A DNA stretch of 62,279 bases from Curvibacter gracilis ATCC BAA-807 (GCF_000518645.1 NZ_JADZ01000033.1:1-62279), one strand, 5' to 3'. Shown: positions 36,756-46,489, numbered from the stretch's first letter. Translations and numbers: made by a program. Notes: generated from the letters alone by a model not told the origin.

Positions 36756-37964
36756 TCAGGCCCGGCCAAGACCGACCGGCTTGCGGGAGGTCATTCTTTG
36801 CGCCACCCAGAGGGCCACGGCAGCCAGCAGAATCGGGGCCACCGGCAGCAGCAACCACTGCGGGGCGGGCAGTTCGCTGGCCACAAAGGCGCCCATCAGG
36901 CCCGGGCCCAAAACCGATCCCAGGCGGCCGATGGCGGCGCTCCAGCCAATCCCTGCCGTGCGCAGGGCCGGGGGGTACAGGCTCACCGCCAGCGCAACCT
37001 GTCCGATGGTGCCCGCGATCAGGCAGGCACCCACCACCACGATCAGCGCCAGCAGCAGGCCTGGCGTTGCGGCCAGAGACCAGCCCAGCACCAAGGCGAC
37101 GGCACCCAGCAGCGAGCAGGCCAGCAGGATCTTGCGCACATGGAAGCGGAAGCTCAGCGGGATCAACGCCAGCGCGGCCACCACGCCACCGATGCCCATG
37201 GCCGCCGAGCCGAAGGCCACGCCGGAGGTGTCAAAGCCCAAGCGATGGAGCATGGACGGAACCCAGAAGGTCAAGGCATAGACGGCCGTGAAAATCAAAA
37301 ACGAAAACGCCCACAGCAGCATCGTCTGGGGTGCCAGGCCCGCACCGAACAGGGCGCTGACCCGCGCGGCGTGAGGGTGCCCTGCAGAGCCTGCGGTCGC
37401 CATGCCGGCCGGCGCCGGTGCATCGGCGGGCAGGTGCGCCCAGAGTGCTGGCAGCAGCAGCAAGGGGGCGATGCCGCCCAGCAGGAACACCGAGCCCCAA
37501 CCCCAGCTCAGGATCAGCTTGCCGCCGATGGCGCCCCCCAGCGCGGCGCCCAGGGAGAGGCCGGACGTCACACCCACCGTCACGGATTCTCTGCGCTCCG
37601 GCGCAGTGCCCTCCACGGCCAGCGACACGACCGCCGGGATGGCCGCGCCCAGGCCGATCCCGGACAGCAGGCGGATGGCGGCCAGAACGGGCACCGACCC
37701 GGCCAGCGCGCCCAGGCAAGAGCCCAGCGCAAACAGAAACACCGAACCGAGCACGATGTCGCGGCGCTGCAGGCTCACCGCCAGTCGACCGCTGAGGGCA
37801 TAGCCCAGGGCCGCGCCCAGGCTGGTGGCCACGAAGACCGGGGTGAAGGCCGACAACGGAAGCTGCCATTGGGCCGCCAGGGTTGGGACGACAAAGCCGA
37901 TGGAGGTCGTGTCGAAGCCATCGACCAGAATGGTCAGGAAGGCTAGCAAGCTGATCTTGCGCAT
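36756..37964 (-). CDS. MFS transporter, aromatic acid:H+ symporter type
   Basis: The 402-residue protein has twelve hydrophobic segments and the DGFDT motif in the first helix that marks the aromatic acid:H+ symporter (AAHS) family, to which BenK and PcaK belong. It probably imports benzoate-, anthranilate- or hydroxybenzoate-like acids. It is followed on the opposite end by the carboxylesterase and porin genes in the same direction, so outer- and inner-membrane uptake may be co-regulated. Confidence 0.87.
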   Translation of the reverse strand: MRKISLLAFLTILVDGFDTTSIGFVVPTLAAQWQLPLSAFTPVFVATSLGAALGYALSGRLAVSLQRRDIVLGSVFLFALGSCLGALAGSVPVLAAIRLLSGIGLGAAIPAVVSLAVEGTAPERRESVTVGVTSGLSLGAALGGAIGGKLILSWGWGSVFLLGGIAPLLLLPALWAHLPADAPAPAGMATAGSAGHPHAARVSALFGAGLAPQTMLLWAFSFLIFTAVYALTFWVPSMLHRLGFDTSGVAFGSAAMGIGGVVAALALIPLSFRFHVRKILLACSLLGAVALVLGWSLAATPGLLLALIVVVGACLIAGTIGQVALAVSLYPPALRTAGIGWSAAIGRLGSVLGPGLMGAFVASELPAPQWLLLPVAPILLAAVALWVAQRMTSRKPVGLGRA

Positions 37965-38020
37965 GGGGTACTCCGCAGAAGGGGATGGGGGTCAGAGGTC
38001 AGGGCGAGCCGGTGCCGTGG

Positions 38021-39388
38021 TCAGGGTGTGCCGGCCACCTGCTGCAGCGCTGTGCGGGGGGCGAAGTGCAGGCGCTGGATCGGCCGATCCGCTTGCACCG
38101 CGGGCCAGTCGGGCAGGGTCTCGGCTGCGGGGCGCCCATCGCGGATGAAGCCCAGAAAGGCCTGCCGCATGGGGCGGGAGATCTGCTCGAACGCCTCTTC
38201 GTCCAGTCCCCCCAGCATCGGCGCTGTCGCAAAGGCCTCGCGGTTGCCGAATACAAACGGCAGTTCGATGCAATGCGTGGCGCCCAAGGCTTCACCACCG
38301 GGCGTGTGGTCAAAGCGGTAGACGTAGGCGCCACGCCCGGCTTCGGCCGCCTGGCGCGCCCACAGCAAGGACGGGGTTTCAAACACATTCTGGGTCATGG
38401 CATCGTATGGGCCGCGCTCAAAGAACGCCGTCGATTCATCGCGTGTGGTGCCGATCATCACGTCGACCCGGGTGGCTGCTTGCGCCAGTGCGGCCTGGAG
38501 TCCGGCCGGTGTGGGCAGCAAGGCGCCATCGGCCACCGGAACAAACGGTGGCGCCACGTCGCCCGCCTTGGCCTGGTTCTCGATGAAGAATTTGGCTGCA
38601 GCGCCCTGCGCCGCCATCAACTGGCCGGGCAGCAAGGCCGACTGCAGCCGGAAGGGCTCCAGCGAGCGCGCATAGGCCGCGGCCATGGGGGCGGCGTCCT
38701 GGGGCGTGCCCAGTTCCAGGCCCAGGGGCGCACTCATCATGATGGCGCGCTGTACCGGCAACTGGGGGTAGGCACACAACAGCAGCGCAATCGAGAGCCC
38801 GCCAGCCGATTGCCCCATCAGCGTCAGCTGTTCCGGGTTGCCGCCAAACGCCGCGATGTTGTCCTTCACCCACGACACCGCCAGGGCCTGGTCCATCAGG
38901 CCCAGGTTGCCGGGCGAGACGCCGGGGCCGCACAGAAAGCCCAGGGCGCCCAGGCGGTAGTTCACACCCACCACCACGATGTCGCCTTCGCGGGCCAGCC
39001 GGGCGCCGTCGTACCAGGGCAGGTCGCCTGCACCCGTCATGAAGGCGCCGCCATGCAGCCAGATCATCACCGGGCGCCGTTTGCCATCGGCCGCCGGGGT
39101 CCACACGCTCAGGCGCAGACAGTCTTCGGAGGCCGGGCTCTGAAAGTCCCCCATGACCCGGCTGAGGCGGGAGGGCGCTTGCAGCGAGATGGCGCCCGCT
39201 GCGCGGGCCTGTGCGGGCGGGGCATCCGTCGGCACCGGGGCCGGCCGAGGTGCGGGCGGTTGAAAGCGCAGTGCGCCCACCGGGGCTTGCGCGTAAGGCA
39301 GGCCTCGGAAGGCCTGAACACCTTCCAGGGCCAGGCCTGCAAAGGTACCGCAGGGGGCGTGGGCAATGGGATGGTCAACAGTCGACAT
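38021..39388 (-). CDS. Type-B carboxylesterase
   Basis: The 455-residue enzyme has the type-B esterase layout: SEDCLRLSVWTP, the oxyanion-hole HGGAF, the nucleophile in GQSAGG, a Glu in the TRDES segment and a His near ATHCIELPFVF. It hydrolyses carboxylic esters; in this place it may release an aromatic acid from its ester. The ATG at 39388 is used because similarity begins there. It has no signal peptide, so it is cytoplasmic. Confidence 0.87.
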   Translation of the reverse strand: MSTVDHPIAHAPCGTFAGLALEGVQAFRGLPYAQAPVGALRFQPPAPRPAPVPTDAPPAQARAAGAISLQAPSRLSRVMGDFQSPASEDCLRLSVWTPAADGKRRPVMIWLHGGAFMTGAGDLPWYDGARLAREGDIVVVGVNYRLGALGFLCGPGVSPGNLGLMDQALAVSWVKDNIAAFGGNPEQLTLMGQSAGGLSIALLLCAYPQLPVQRAIMMSAPLGLELGTPQDAAPMAAAYARSLEPFRLQSALLPGQLMAAQGAAAKFFIENQAKAGDVAPPFVPVADGALLPTPAGLQAALAQAATRVDVMIGTTRDESTAFFERGPYDAMTQNVFETPSLLWARQAAEAGRGAYVYRFDHTPGGEALGATHCIELPFVFGNREAFATAPMLGGLDEEAFEQISRPMRQAFLGFIRDGRPAAETLPDWPAVQADRPIQRLHFAPRTALQQVAGTP

Positions 39389-39426
39389 GGAATAGAGGCG
39401 TGGTGTGTGGTGGAGGTGTGTGATGG

Positions 39427-39453
39427 AAAAATCGCCCGGCCCGCAAGGGCCGG
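39427..39453 (-). terminator. Intrinsic terminator after the porin gene
   Basis: On the minus strand CCGGCCC and GGGCCGG pair around TTGC, followed by GCGATTTTT. It lies between the porin stop and the esterase start, so the esterase may need its own promoter or read-through. Confidence 0.75.
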
Positions 39454-39464
39454 CTGCATGAGAT

Positions 39465-40553
39465 TCAGAAGGTGTGCCGCAGGCCGACCAGCACCGAGGT
39501 GCCGGGGTTGATGCCCGTGACCCGGTCACGCAGCAGCGCCACATAGACGTCGGTGCGTTTCGACAGCCACTGGTCATAGCCCACCGACACCGTGGTGCGG
39601 GCCAGGCTGGCTTTGGCGCTTTGTGTCTGGGCGGTGTGTGCCACGGAGAACAGAACCCGCCCCGGGCCTGCGAGCACGGAGGTGCCGAGCTGCGAGGTGT
39701 TCAAGCGGGCTTCGGCCCCGCTGGCCGCATCGATGCGTGACTTCAGGTTCTGGGCATACAGCTTGGCCGGCCCCAGGTCGTAACTGGCCCCGGTCTGGAC
39801 GTTCTGCACGCTGCTGGCTGTGATCAAGGGGCGTGCCGCGGTGGCCAGCGGGGCCACGGGGGCGCCCCAGTTCATGCTCATCTGGTCCATCTTCTCGTAA
39901 ACCAGCCCGCCGTAGAACGCCCCGTGGGTGTAGCTCAGGCCCGCCGTGTTGCGCTTGCCCGTGGTGCCGCCCTGGGCCAAGGCGCTTTGAACGGTGAAGC
40001 GCCAGCCGCTCATGTCGGTGCTCGTGAAGGCCATGCTGTTGGACCAGGCCGAATCGCTGCCGCCTTCACTGGTCATGAAGGGCTGGGTCGCGCTCGGCAG
40101 GTAGGTGTGCATGATGAATGGCCCCAGGGCAGACGCCGAACCGAAGGGGTTCAGTTTGATGGCCATCAGAAAGCCCGGCGTCACGGCACGCCCCAGCTGA
40201 AGCACGCCCCAGGGGTTGGAGAGCCCCACCCAGGAGGTGCGGGCCCAGTAAGAGTCTGCGCTGCTGCGCCCCGCCGAGCCGTTGTTCACCTGCATGAACG
40301 ACTCCATCTGCGAGAGCGCGCCCCAGCCGCCGCCCAGGTCCTCCTGGGTCTTGATGCCCCAGAACGAGGTGGTCATGGACCCGTTGAACACACCGGCCGT
40401 CTTGGCGGCCCCTGCCAATTGCGTGCTGCCCGTGCTGACGTCCAGCAAGCCATATATTTGCGCCTGAGATTGCGCCTGGGACGGGCTGCATAATCCACCA
40501 AGAGCCGTGCCGGTAATGATTCCCAGAGTCAGTTTTTTCAGAGGGTATTGCAT
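39465..40553 (-). CDS. Gram-negative porin (Burkholderiales type)
   Basis: The 362-residue protein has a signal peptide (to about residue 27, ending SQA), then a typical porin start QIYGLLDVS and a beta-barrel ending in GLRHTF, whose last Phe is the outer-membrane insertion signal. It forms a trimeric pore. Its neighbours suggest a channel for aromatic acids or esters. Confidence 0.9.
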   Translation of the reverse strand: MQYPLKKLTLGIITGTALGGLCSPSQAQSQAQIYGLLDVSTGSTQLAGAAKTAGVFNGSMTTSFWGIKTQEDLGGGWGALSQMESFMQVNNGSAGRSSADSYWARTSWVGLSNPWGVLQLGRAVTPGFLMAIKLNPFGSASALGPFIMHTYLPSATQPFMTSEGGSDSAWSNSMAFTSTDMSGWRFTVQSALAQGGTTGKRNTAGLSYTHGAFYGGLVYEKMDQMSMNWGAPVAPLATAARPLITASSVQNVQTGASYDLGPAKLYAQNLKSRIDAASGAEARLNTSQLGTSVLAGPGRVLFSVAHTAQTQSAKASLARTTVSVGYDQWLSKRTDVYVALLRDRVTGINPGTSVLVGLRHTF

Positions 40554-41159
40554 GGTTTGTTTTGTGAGTGGGGGTGACGGCTGAATATAGTTTCAGTATT
40601 TGCCAAGCGTCGATGGGGTTTCGTGGAACGCTCCGTCTCAAAACAAACCTGTCATTTTCTTGAGATGTTGGGCACTTTGTCTGGCATGGCTTGTCGCCCT
40701 GGTTGGGGTTTTCTTATTGGGGTTTTCACGCAATTTGCAGCCCTGGAAGTTCTTTTTCGGGCAGTCTGGTGTACGCTCACGACGACCCCGCAAGCCGCGC
40801 CAACTCAGCAGATGGCCAGCATCAGCCCATGAAAACGGCCTTTCTCGGGCCCTGAATCCGGGTCATCCCTGATCGGCCTGGGCTCAAGCGGCTTCTGATG
40901 GCCGAGCATCAGTCAGGGCCACCCGGTGATGGATGTCGCATATTGGGGCAGAAGGTGCACGATTTTGGAATGCCGCGTCATTCAAATAAAAGAATCTGCG
41001 CTGATTTGGTGCGCTGATTGCGCGTTCAGGGTGGTTTTGAATGATTTCCGGCATTTTTCGGTGGCACGAATTTGGCTCGGTGTTTTTGAATATGGCGGGA
41101 TATTCCTGTTGATCTCGGAAGCCCGATTTTTAAAATGCTCTTATTGGAATTGAACGTAC
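40554..41159. other. Divergent intergenic stretch
   Basis: About 600 bases separate the porin and AraC-type genes, which diverge. The right half is AT-rich compared with its surroundings. I see no gene; it probably holds the promoters of both. Confidence 0.5.
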
Positions 41160-42161
41160 ATGAATGAGCAAAATTCCGTGCTGCATCACCGCCTGTGTGG
41201 CGCATTCACCGATGTGTCCGGCGCTCAGGATTGGATGCGGCGGGTCTGCGGCCCGCATGATCTGATGGTGCAGCCAGGGCGTTCACTGCGGTTTGTCCAT
41301 GCGGGAGACCGCCTGGGCGCCCTGTCCACCGCCATTGGCTGCATCGAATACGGGGCCGATGTGCGCATCGGCATCAATGACAGCCGTCCTCTGGACAGCT
41401 ACAGCATCAGCCTGCCCTTGATGGGCGATCAGGAGCTGCGCCTGGGCGGTGCCGTGTTCGGCTCCGACCCCGAGCACGGCCTGATCATCGACCCCTCTGC
41501 CTACCAGGAGCTTTCGATCAGCGGCGATTGCCGCAAGCTGCTGGTGGCCATCGATCGCGGCGCCATGCGCACGGCCCTGGAGCAGATGCTGGGCCGGCCG
41601 GTGCATTCAGCTATCACCTTCGAGCCCAGCATGGCGCTCGACCAGGGGGCGGCGCTGACCTGGTGGCGCTGGGTGCGATTGCTGTGGGAGGACATGGGGC
41701 ACAACGGCAACCTCATGCACTACAACGGTCTGGCCCAAGGGGTCGAAACCTCCTTGATCCGCGGTCTGCTGAGCTTTCAGCCGCACAACTACTCGGCCGA
41801 GTTGGCCCGCCAGGGTTCGCCAGAGCTGCCCCGGCATGTCGAGAACCTGAAGAGCACGTTGATGGCGCGCGCCCGTGAAGAGGTGGATGTCGACGCCCTG
41901 GTGTCTGCCCAGGGGCTCAGCCCGCGGCGCATGGTGGCCGACTTCCGCACCCACCTGGGCCTGACGCCGATGCAGTTCCTGCGCCAACACCGCCTGCAGC
42001 AGGCGCGCCTCGACATCGTCCGCAACGCCTCCACCCGTTACATTTCGGAAATTGCGCTGGCCTGGGGCTTCAGCCACCTGGGCCGCTTTGCCGAGGCCTA
42101 CCGGGAGGCCTTTGGCGAGTCGCCATCGGCCACGGCAGAGCGGCACCGGGCCAAGTCCTGA
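41160..42161 (+). CDS. AraC/XylS-family regulator, AntR/BenR-like
   Basis: The 333-residue protein has an N-terminal AraC-binding-like domain typical of the XylS/AntR/CbdS/BenR group and a C-terminal double helix-turn-helix (about 230-330; VDALVSAQGLSPRRMVADFR and ISEIALAWGFSHLGRFAEAY). Members of this group activate ring-hydroxylating dioxygenase operons when an aromatic acid binds. It is therefore the likely activator of antABC, and possibly of the porin it diverges from. Confidence 0.87.
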   Translation: MNEQNSVLHHRLCGAFTDVSGAQDWMRRVCGPHDLMVQPGRSLRFVHAGDRLGALSTAIGCIEYGADVRIGINDSRPLDSYSISLPLMGDQELRLGGAVFGSDPEHGLIIDPSAYQELSISGDCRKLLVAIDRGAMRTALEQMLGRPVHSAITFEPSMALDQGAALTWWRWVRLLWEDMGHNGNLMHYNGLAQGVETSLIRGLLSFQPHNYSAELARQGSPELPRHVENLKSTLMARAREEVDVDALVSAQGLSPRRMVADFRTHLGLTPMQFLRQHRLQQARLDIVRNASTRYISEIALAWGFSHLGRFAEAYREAFGESPSATAERHRAKS

Positions 42162-42179
42162 GGCCTGGCGCCGGTCCGC

Positions 42180-43178
42180 TCAGCGCAAAGCCTCGGTGCT
42201 GCCATCCACCAAGGCCTGCAAGGCCGGCTTGGCCCATTGCAGAAACTCTTGCCCCGCCAGGCTGAGGCGGCGCCGCGAGGGGTACAGCGCATAGATGGTC
42301 ATGGGCGCCAGTGACCAGCGTGGCAACACCCGGCATAGGCTGCCTTCCGCCATGCACGGGGCTGCGAGGGCCGTGGGCAGCCGGGTGATGCCCAGGCCGG
42401 CGATGGCCGCTTCCTTGACGGCCAGCAGGTTGTCGGTCACGAAGCGCACCGACAACCGCAGCTCCTCGGTGCGGCCTTGCGGGTCTTGCAAGGTCCAGCA
42501 AGTCTGGGATTCGCCCGAGTTCCAGCCGATCGAATCCAGCCCGGCCAAGGCCGAGGGCTCATCGCTGCTTTCCCTGCCCTGCAGCAGCTGAGGCGAGGCA
42601 TACAGGCCATAGGGCGCCTGGACCAATTGCTGGGCCACCACATCCGAGTCGGGCAGCGCCTGGGAGCTGGGGTGGATCACGATGTCGAAGTTCTGCGCCA
42701 AGGCCTCGGGCGTGCCCCGGGTGGTGCTCAGGAACAGGCGCACGCGCGGGTACTGGCACCCGAACCTGACGGCCACCGAGCACACCAGCAGCGTCGACAG
42801 GGCCATGGGGCAGGCGATGCGCAGATCCCCGGCCGGCTCCTTGGCGTTGTCCTGCGCCACCGAGACCGCTGCATGGGCCGCCTCGCGGATCTTGATGCCT
42901 TGCTCGAACAACTGGCGCCCGATGTCGGTCACCTCGAAGCGCCGCGAATTGCGCATGATCACACACACGCCCAGGCGATCTTCCAGGGCCGACACGCGCC
43001 GACTCATGCTCGACAGCGGGATGCCGGTGCGCTCGCTCGCGGCCCGGTAGCCGCCGGACTCCACCACTTCGACCAGCAGCAGCAACTCCTCGACCGTGGC
43101 CATCAGGCCGGGCGCGTTCTTGGCCAGGTCGGTGCCGCCGGATTTTTCTTTTGCAGCCATGGGGTTCATGCAGAACAT
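42180..43178 (-). CDS. LysR-family regulator
   Basis: The 332-residue protein has an N-terminal helix-turn-helix after a 25-residue leader (LVEVVESGGYRAASERTG, then PLSSMSRRVSALEDRLG) and a LysR substrate domain. It is of the branch that often regulates adjacent dehydrogenase or transport genes. It lies downstream of antC in the same direction with about 100 bases between. Its target is not clear. Confidence 0.85.
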   Translation of the reverse strand: MFCMNPMAAKEKSGGTDLAKNAPGLMATVEELLLLVEVVESGGYRAASERTGIPLSSMSRRVSALEDRLGVCVIMRNSRRFEVTDIGRQLFEQGIKIREAAHAAVSVAQDNAKEPAGDLRIACPMALSTLLVCSVAVRFGCQYPRVRLFLSTTRGTPEALAQNFDIVIHPSSQALPDSDVVAQQLVQAPYGLYASPQLLQGRESSDEPSALAGLDSIGWNSGESQTCWTLQDPQGRTEELRLSVRFVTDNLLAVKEAAIAGLGITRLPTALAAPCMAEGSLCRVLPRWSLAPMTIYALYPSRRRLSLAGQEFLQWAKPALQALVDGSTEALR

Positions 43179-43250
43179 ACCGGTTGACGGACCGTCCGCG
43201 CCAAGCGTCGCCAGGCGCGTTCACTATAGGGGGCAAACAAGCCTTCGCGC

Positions 43251-43278
43251 AATGCAGGGCGCCAGGGCGCCCTGCATT
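43251..43278. repeat. Large perfect inverted repeat after antC
   Basis: AATGCAGGGCGCC and its exact complement are separated by only two bases. The right arm touches the antC stop codon. No T run follows on the minus strand, so it is not a standard intrinsic terminator, but such a strong hairpin at an operon end may stop transcription or protect the mRNA 3' end. Confidence 0.7.
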
Positions 43279-44291
43279 CATGCGCCCGGCGTGAAGCGTT
43301 CGATGTGAAAGCCGGCCGGTTGGCACGGTGCGGCGGCCAGCCAGTCGTTCAGGGCCTGCACCATGGGTGGCGGGCCGCAGACATACAGGTCCACATCGCC
43401 CTGGTTCAGCATGGCCGGCTGCAGATGCGTGACCAGATGCCCACGCAAGCCCTGTGTGGATTGCGGATCCGACACGCACACGGTGAGCGTCAGCTGCGGC
43501 AAGCGCTCTTTCAAGGGGCTCAGCAGGTCCAGCACGGGCAGGTCCTGGTCGTCGGCCAGGCCCAGCACCAGGTGGCAAGGCGGCGCCTGCTCCGGCGCCT
43601 GGGCCAGCAGCTCCAGCATGGCCAGCATCGGGCCCAGGCCCGTGCCACCGGCCAGCATCAGCAAGGGCCGCTGTGCGGGGCGCAGGTAGAAGCCGCCATA
43701 GGGCGCGGTCAGCTTCAGCGTGTCGCCCACCTGGGCCGTGTCGTTCAGCCACTGGCTCATGCGCCCGTCCGGCAGCAGGCGCACCAGCAGGTCGACCTGG
43801 CCGGGTGCGCGCACCAGCGAGCTGAAGGAGTAGGCGCGGCTGGCGCTGCCGTCGGGCAGCCACAGGCGCAGGTACTGGCCGGGCAGAAAGCGCAAGGCCA
43901 TCAGATCCGGGTGCTCCAGCGTCAGCGAGACCATGCGCGGGCCCAGGCGCCTCAGCGCACCGATTTGCACCGCCTGCTCCAGCGGCTTGTGCAGGCAGGC
44001 CGATGCGTCGATGGGCACGTGCACCACACCGCTGGAGCGCGGGCGCATCTGGCAACCCAGGGCCCAGCCGAGTCGGGCGTCTGCCGCGCTCAGCGCGTCT
44101 TCGGCGCAGTCGCCCGGGTCGTAGCTGCCCGATTCCACCTGGCAGCGGCAGGTGCCACAGGCCCCCTCCCGGCAGTCCACCGGAAAGCGCACCCCCTGGC
44201 GGATGGAGGCATCCGCCAGGGTCTCGCCGGAGCGCACCTGGATGAAGCGTGTGGCACCGTCTTCAAAGCGAAGGCCAATCTGATGTTCCAT
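43278..44291 (-). CDS. antC: Dioxygenase reductase component, AntC/BenC-like
   Basis: The 337-residue electron-transfer protein has an N-terminal plant-type [2Fe-2S] domain (about 1-95, CREGACGTCRC), an FAD domain with RAYSFSS and an NAD domain with GGTGLGPMLAMLE. It passes electrons from NADH to the Rieske centre of the oxygenase. The ATG at 44291 is used. It lies 15 bases after antB in the same operon. Confidence 0.87.
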   Translation of the reverse strand: MEHQIGLRFEDGATRFIQVRSGETLADASIRQGVRFPVDCREGACGTCRCQVESGSYDPGDCAEDALSAADARLGWALGCQMRPRSSGVVHVPIDASACLHKPLEQAVQIGALRRLGPRMVSLTLEHPDLMALRFLPGQYLRLWLPDGSASRAYSFSSLVRAPGQVDLLVRLLPDGRMSQWLNDTAQVGDTLKLTAPYGGFYLRPAQRPLLMLAGGTGLGPMLAMLELLAQAPEQAPPCHLVLGLADDQDLPVLDLLSPLKERLPQLTLTVCVSDPQSTQGLRGHLVTHLQPAMLNQGDVDLYVCGPPPMVQALNDWLAAAPCQPAGFHIERFTPGA

Positions 44292-44305
44292 GGTCTCGCC
44301 CTTGA

Positions 44306-44800
44306 TCACAGGTGGTAGAAGTCCAGCACCGCATTGATCCGATCATTGAGCAGCAGCACATGCTTGCGCAGGATGCTGAAGCCACCGTCAACCTGACGCA
44401 GCTCGTAGCTCACCTCGCCGAAGTAGCAGTCGGCCTGGCCGTGGCGGGTGTAATGCGTGTTCCATTTGGCGCCGACCTGGAGCAGCCCCTGGCCCCGGTC
44501 CTGGATGCGCACATTGCTGATCTGGTGCAGCGTGCGCGGCATCGGGTGGCTGGCGGCCGATTTGCCGGTGCGCAGACGGAAGATGCGGTCTTCCAGGCCG
44601 CCCCGGTTGGCGTAGTAGATCATCGACATCTCGCGCTTCGGGTCGGTGGTGGCCACGTGCTCCGAGTCCCACTGCGGCACATGGAATTCGGCCGTCGGGT
44701 CGAAGCAGGCCAGGTACTCATCCCACTGCTGGCGATCGCACAGCTCAGCCTGGGCATACAGGAATTGTTCGACGGCGTGTTGCAGCTCAAGGGTGTTCAT
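44306..44800 (-). CDS. antB: Dioxygenase small subunit, AntB-like
   Basis: The 164-residue protein is a ring-hydroxylating dioxygenase beta subunit (LDFYHL-type C terminus, KREMSMIYYANRGGLEDRIFRLRTGK core). It supports the alpha subunit in the hexamer and has no metal. Sequence details agree better with anthranilate/2-halobenzoate dioxygenase small subunits than with BenB as far as I recall them. Its start overlaps the antA stop (ATGA). Confidence 0.85.
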   Translation of the reverse strand: MNTLELQHAVEQFLYAQAELCDRQQWDEYLACFDPTAEFHVPQWDSEHVATTDPKREMSMIYYANRGGLEDRIFRLRTGKSAASHPMPRTLHQISNVRIQDRGQGLLQVGAKWNTHYTRHGQADCYFGEVSYELRQVDGGFSILRKHVLLLNDRINAVLDFYHL

Positions 44801-46197
44801 GCTTGCACCTCCTTCTGGGTGGATGCCTGTTCCTGTTGTGCCAGTCCGTCCAGCATCAGCTGGCGCCAGGTGCTGTGCTGGTTCACGAACAGGCCCTCGT
44901 GGGTGATCTCCGTGCCGGTGAGCACGGGCTGGATGCCCAGGGTCTTGGCGTTGCCGGTCTGTTCGCGGGTCCAGGCCTGGCAGCCCCGAGAAATGTCGTT
45001 CCAGGGCTCGGCGCGGCCCTGGAAGCCGCGTTGCGCTTCGCGGAATTCGACCAGGTCATCGGGCGTGCCCATGCCGCTCACGTTGAAGAAGTCTTCGAAC
45101 TGGCGGATGCGGTTCTCGCGATCCGCAGCCGACTCGCCCTTCACGCCGATGCACTGGCTGACGATTTCCGTCTTGTTCCAGGCCACCGGGCGGATGATGC
45201 GCAGTTGCGAACTGATCTGGTCCATGAAGAACAGACTGGGGTACAGGTTGAGGTTGCGCAGGCGGTGCATCATCCAGTGCGCTCTTTCGGTGCCGTATTC
45301 GGCTTGCGCCCGGGGCATCACGCTGGCGTAGCCAGGGCGCACTTCGGGGTTGGGCATTTCGCTGAAGAGCACCGAGTGCCCGTGCTTGAACGAGAACCAG
45401 CCGTCGTCGGTGGTGGCGTCGCCGGCCCCGAGCTTGCGGTAGTCCAGGGTCTTGAAGTCGGTGCTGCCCTGAGCGCTGTCGAGCTCGTGCCGGTGCACCA
45501 CCGTGGCCACGTAGTTGTAGTGCACGGTGCTGACGTGGTAGCCGTCCAGGCCGTTCTCGGTCTGCAGCTTCCAGTTGCCGTCAAAGGTGTAGGTGGAGCG
45601 CCCGGGCAGCACTTCGAGCTCGCCGGTCGGAGACTGCTCCACCATCAGGTCCAGAAACACCTTGGCGTCGCCCAGGTAGTCTTCCAGGCTCAGAGGGGTG
45701 CTCAGATCGAGGTTGATGAACACAAAGCCCTTGTAGCTTGCCACCTTGGCCTTCTTCAGGCCATGCTGATGCAGGTCGAAGCCCGGGCCGTATTCGCCGG
45801 GCGCCTTCACCTTGATCAGGCGCCCGTCGGGCTTGTAGGTCCAGGCGTGGAAGGGGCAGGTGAAGGCGGCTTGCCGCCCTTTGCACACCCGTGTCAGCGT
45901 GGTGCCGCGATGCGCGCAGGCGTTCACCAGGGCGTGCAGCTCGCCCTGTGCGTCGCGGGTCACGATCAGGGGTTGGCGGCCCGCGTTCAGGGTGATGAAG
46001 TCATTGGGCTGGCTGATCTCGCTTTCGTGGCAGGCGTAGATCCAGGTCTTCTCGAAGATCAACTCCATTTCGAGATCGAACAGCTCGGGCTCGGTGAACA
46101 TGGAGCGACGGACGCGATAGACCTCGTCTTCGGGTCTGAAGTCCAGACAGCCGTCGATGAAGTCGCGCCATTGTTGGGGGCTGCGTGAGGTATTCAT
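44797..46197 (-). CDS. antA: Anthranilate/2-halobenzoate 1,2-dioxygenase large subunit
   Basis: The 466-residue alpha subunit has a Rieske centre (Cys94, His96, Cys114, His117) and the mononuclear iron site with Asp218, His221 and His226. It inserts both oxygen atoms into an aromatic acid at positions 1 and 2. The N-terminal part (CLDFRPEDEVYR, MFTEPELFDLEMELIFEK) fits AntA/CbdA better than BenA, from memory of these families. No benD gene is nearby, as expected if the diol loses its amino or halogen group and CO2 without an enzyme. AGGAA precedes the ATG at 46197. Confidence 0.85.
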   Translation of the reverse strand: MNTSRSPQQWRDFIDGCLDFRPEDEVYRVRRSMFTEPELFDLEMELIFEKTWIYACHESEISQPNDFITLNAGRQPLIVTRDAQGELHALVNACAHRGTTLTRVCKGRQAAFTCPFHAWTYKPDGRLIKVKAPGEYGPGFDLHQHGLKKAKVASYKGFVFINLDLSTPLSLEDYLGDAKVFLDLMVEQSPTGELEVLPGRSTYTFDGNWKLQTENGLDGYHVSTVHYNYVATVVHRHELDSAQGSTDFKTLDYRKLGAGDATTDDGWFSFKHGHSVLFSEMPNPEVRPGYASVMPRAQAEYGTERAHWMMHRLRNLNLYPSLFFMDQISSQLRIIRPVAWNKTEIVSQCIGVKGESAADRENRIRQFEDFFNVSGMGTPDDLVEFREAQRGFQGRAEPWNDISRGCQAWTREQTGNAKTLGIQPVLTGTEITHEGLFVNQHSTWRQLMLDGLAQQEQASTQKEVQA

Positions 46198-46391
46198 GGG
46201 CAATTCCTGTGGGGTGGATCGATGATCTCGATTAGGCCCAGCCGCCCCAGAAACGGCTATCCACATTTCGCGCGTTCTTTATCCGCTTGCCACCGGCGTG
46301 CACGGGGCCCGGCACGGTGTCTCAGCCTCAGGCCCTGGAGTGTGCAGGCCTGGGTTGCCCGCTGGGTGTGGATGCGCCTCGCAGAGGGCAT

Positions 46392-46423
46392 GCGGGTGAG
46401 CGGGTGAGCGGGTGAGCGGGTCG
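46392..46423. repeat. Short tandem repeat upstream of antA
   Basis: Three exact copies of GCGGGTGA are followed by a fourth with changes (GCGGGTCG). It lies about 200 bases before antA and could be a regulator binding array or a slippage product. Confidence 0.6.
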
Positions 46424-46451
46424 TGGGGCCCAGACAGCGCGTGCGGCGCCA

Positions 46452-46489
46452 TGAAAAATGGGCGGCCCGCAGTGCTTGCGTGGCCGCCC
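46452..46489 (-). terminator. Intrinsic terminator after catA
   Basis: On the minus strand GGGCGGCC and GGCCGCCC pair, with an inner CGCA/TGCG stem, and ATTTTTC follows. It lies about 50 bases after the catA stop, so catBCA and antABC are separate transcription units. Confidence 0.8.

Noticed and set aside
46343-46356. AraC/XylS half-site TGCA-N6-GGTT upstream of antA
   Set aside because: Only one imperfect half-site is visible and the second copy needed for this regulator type is not found.
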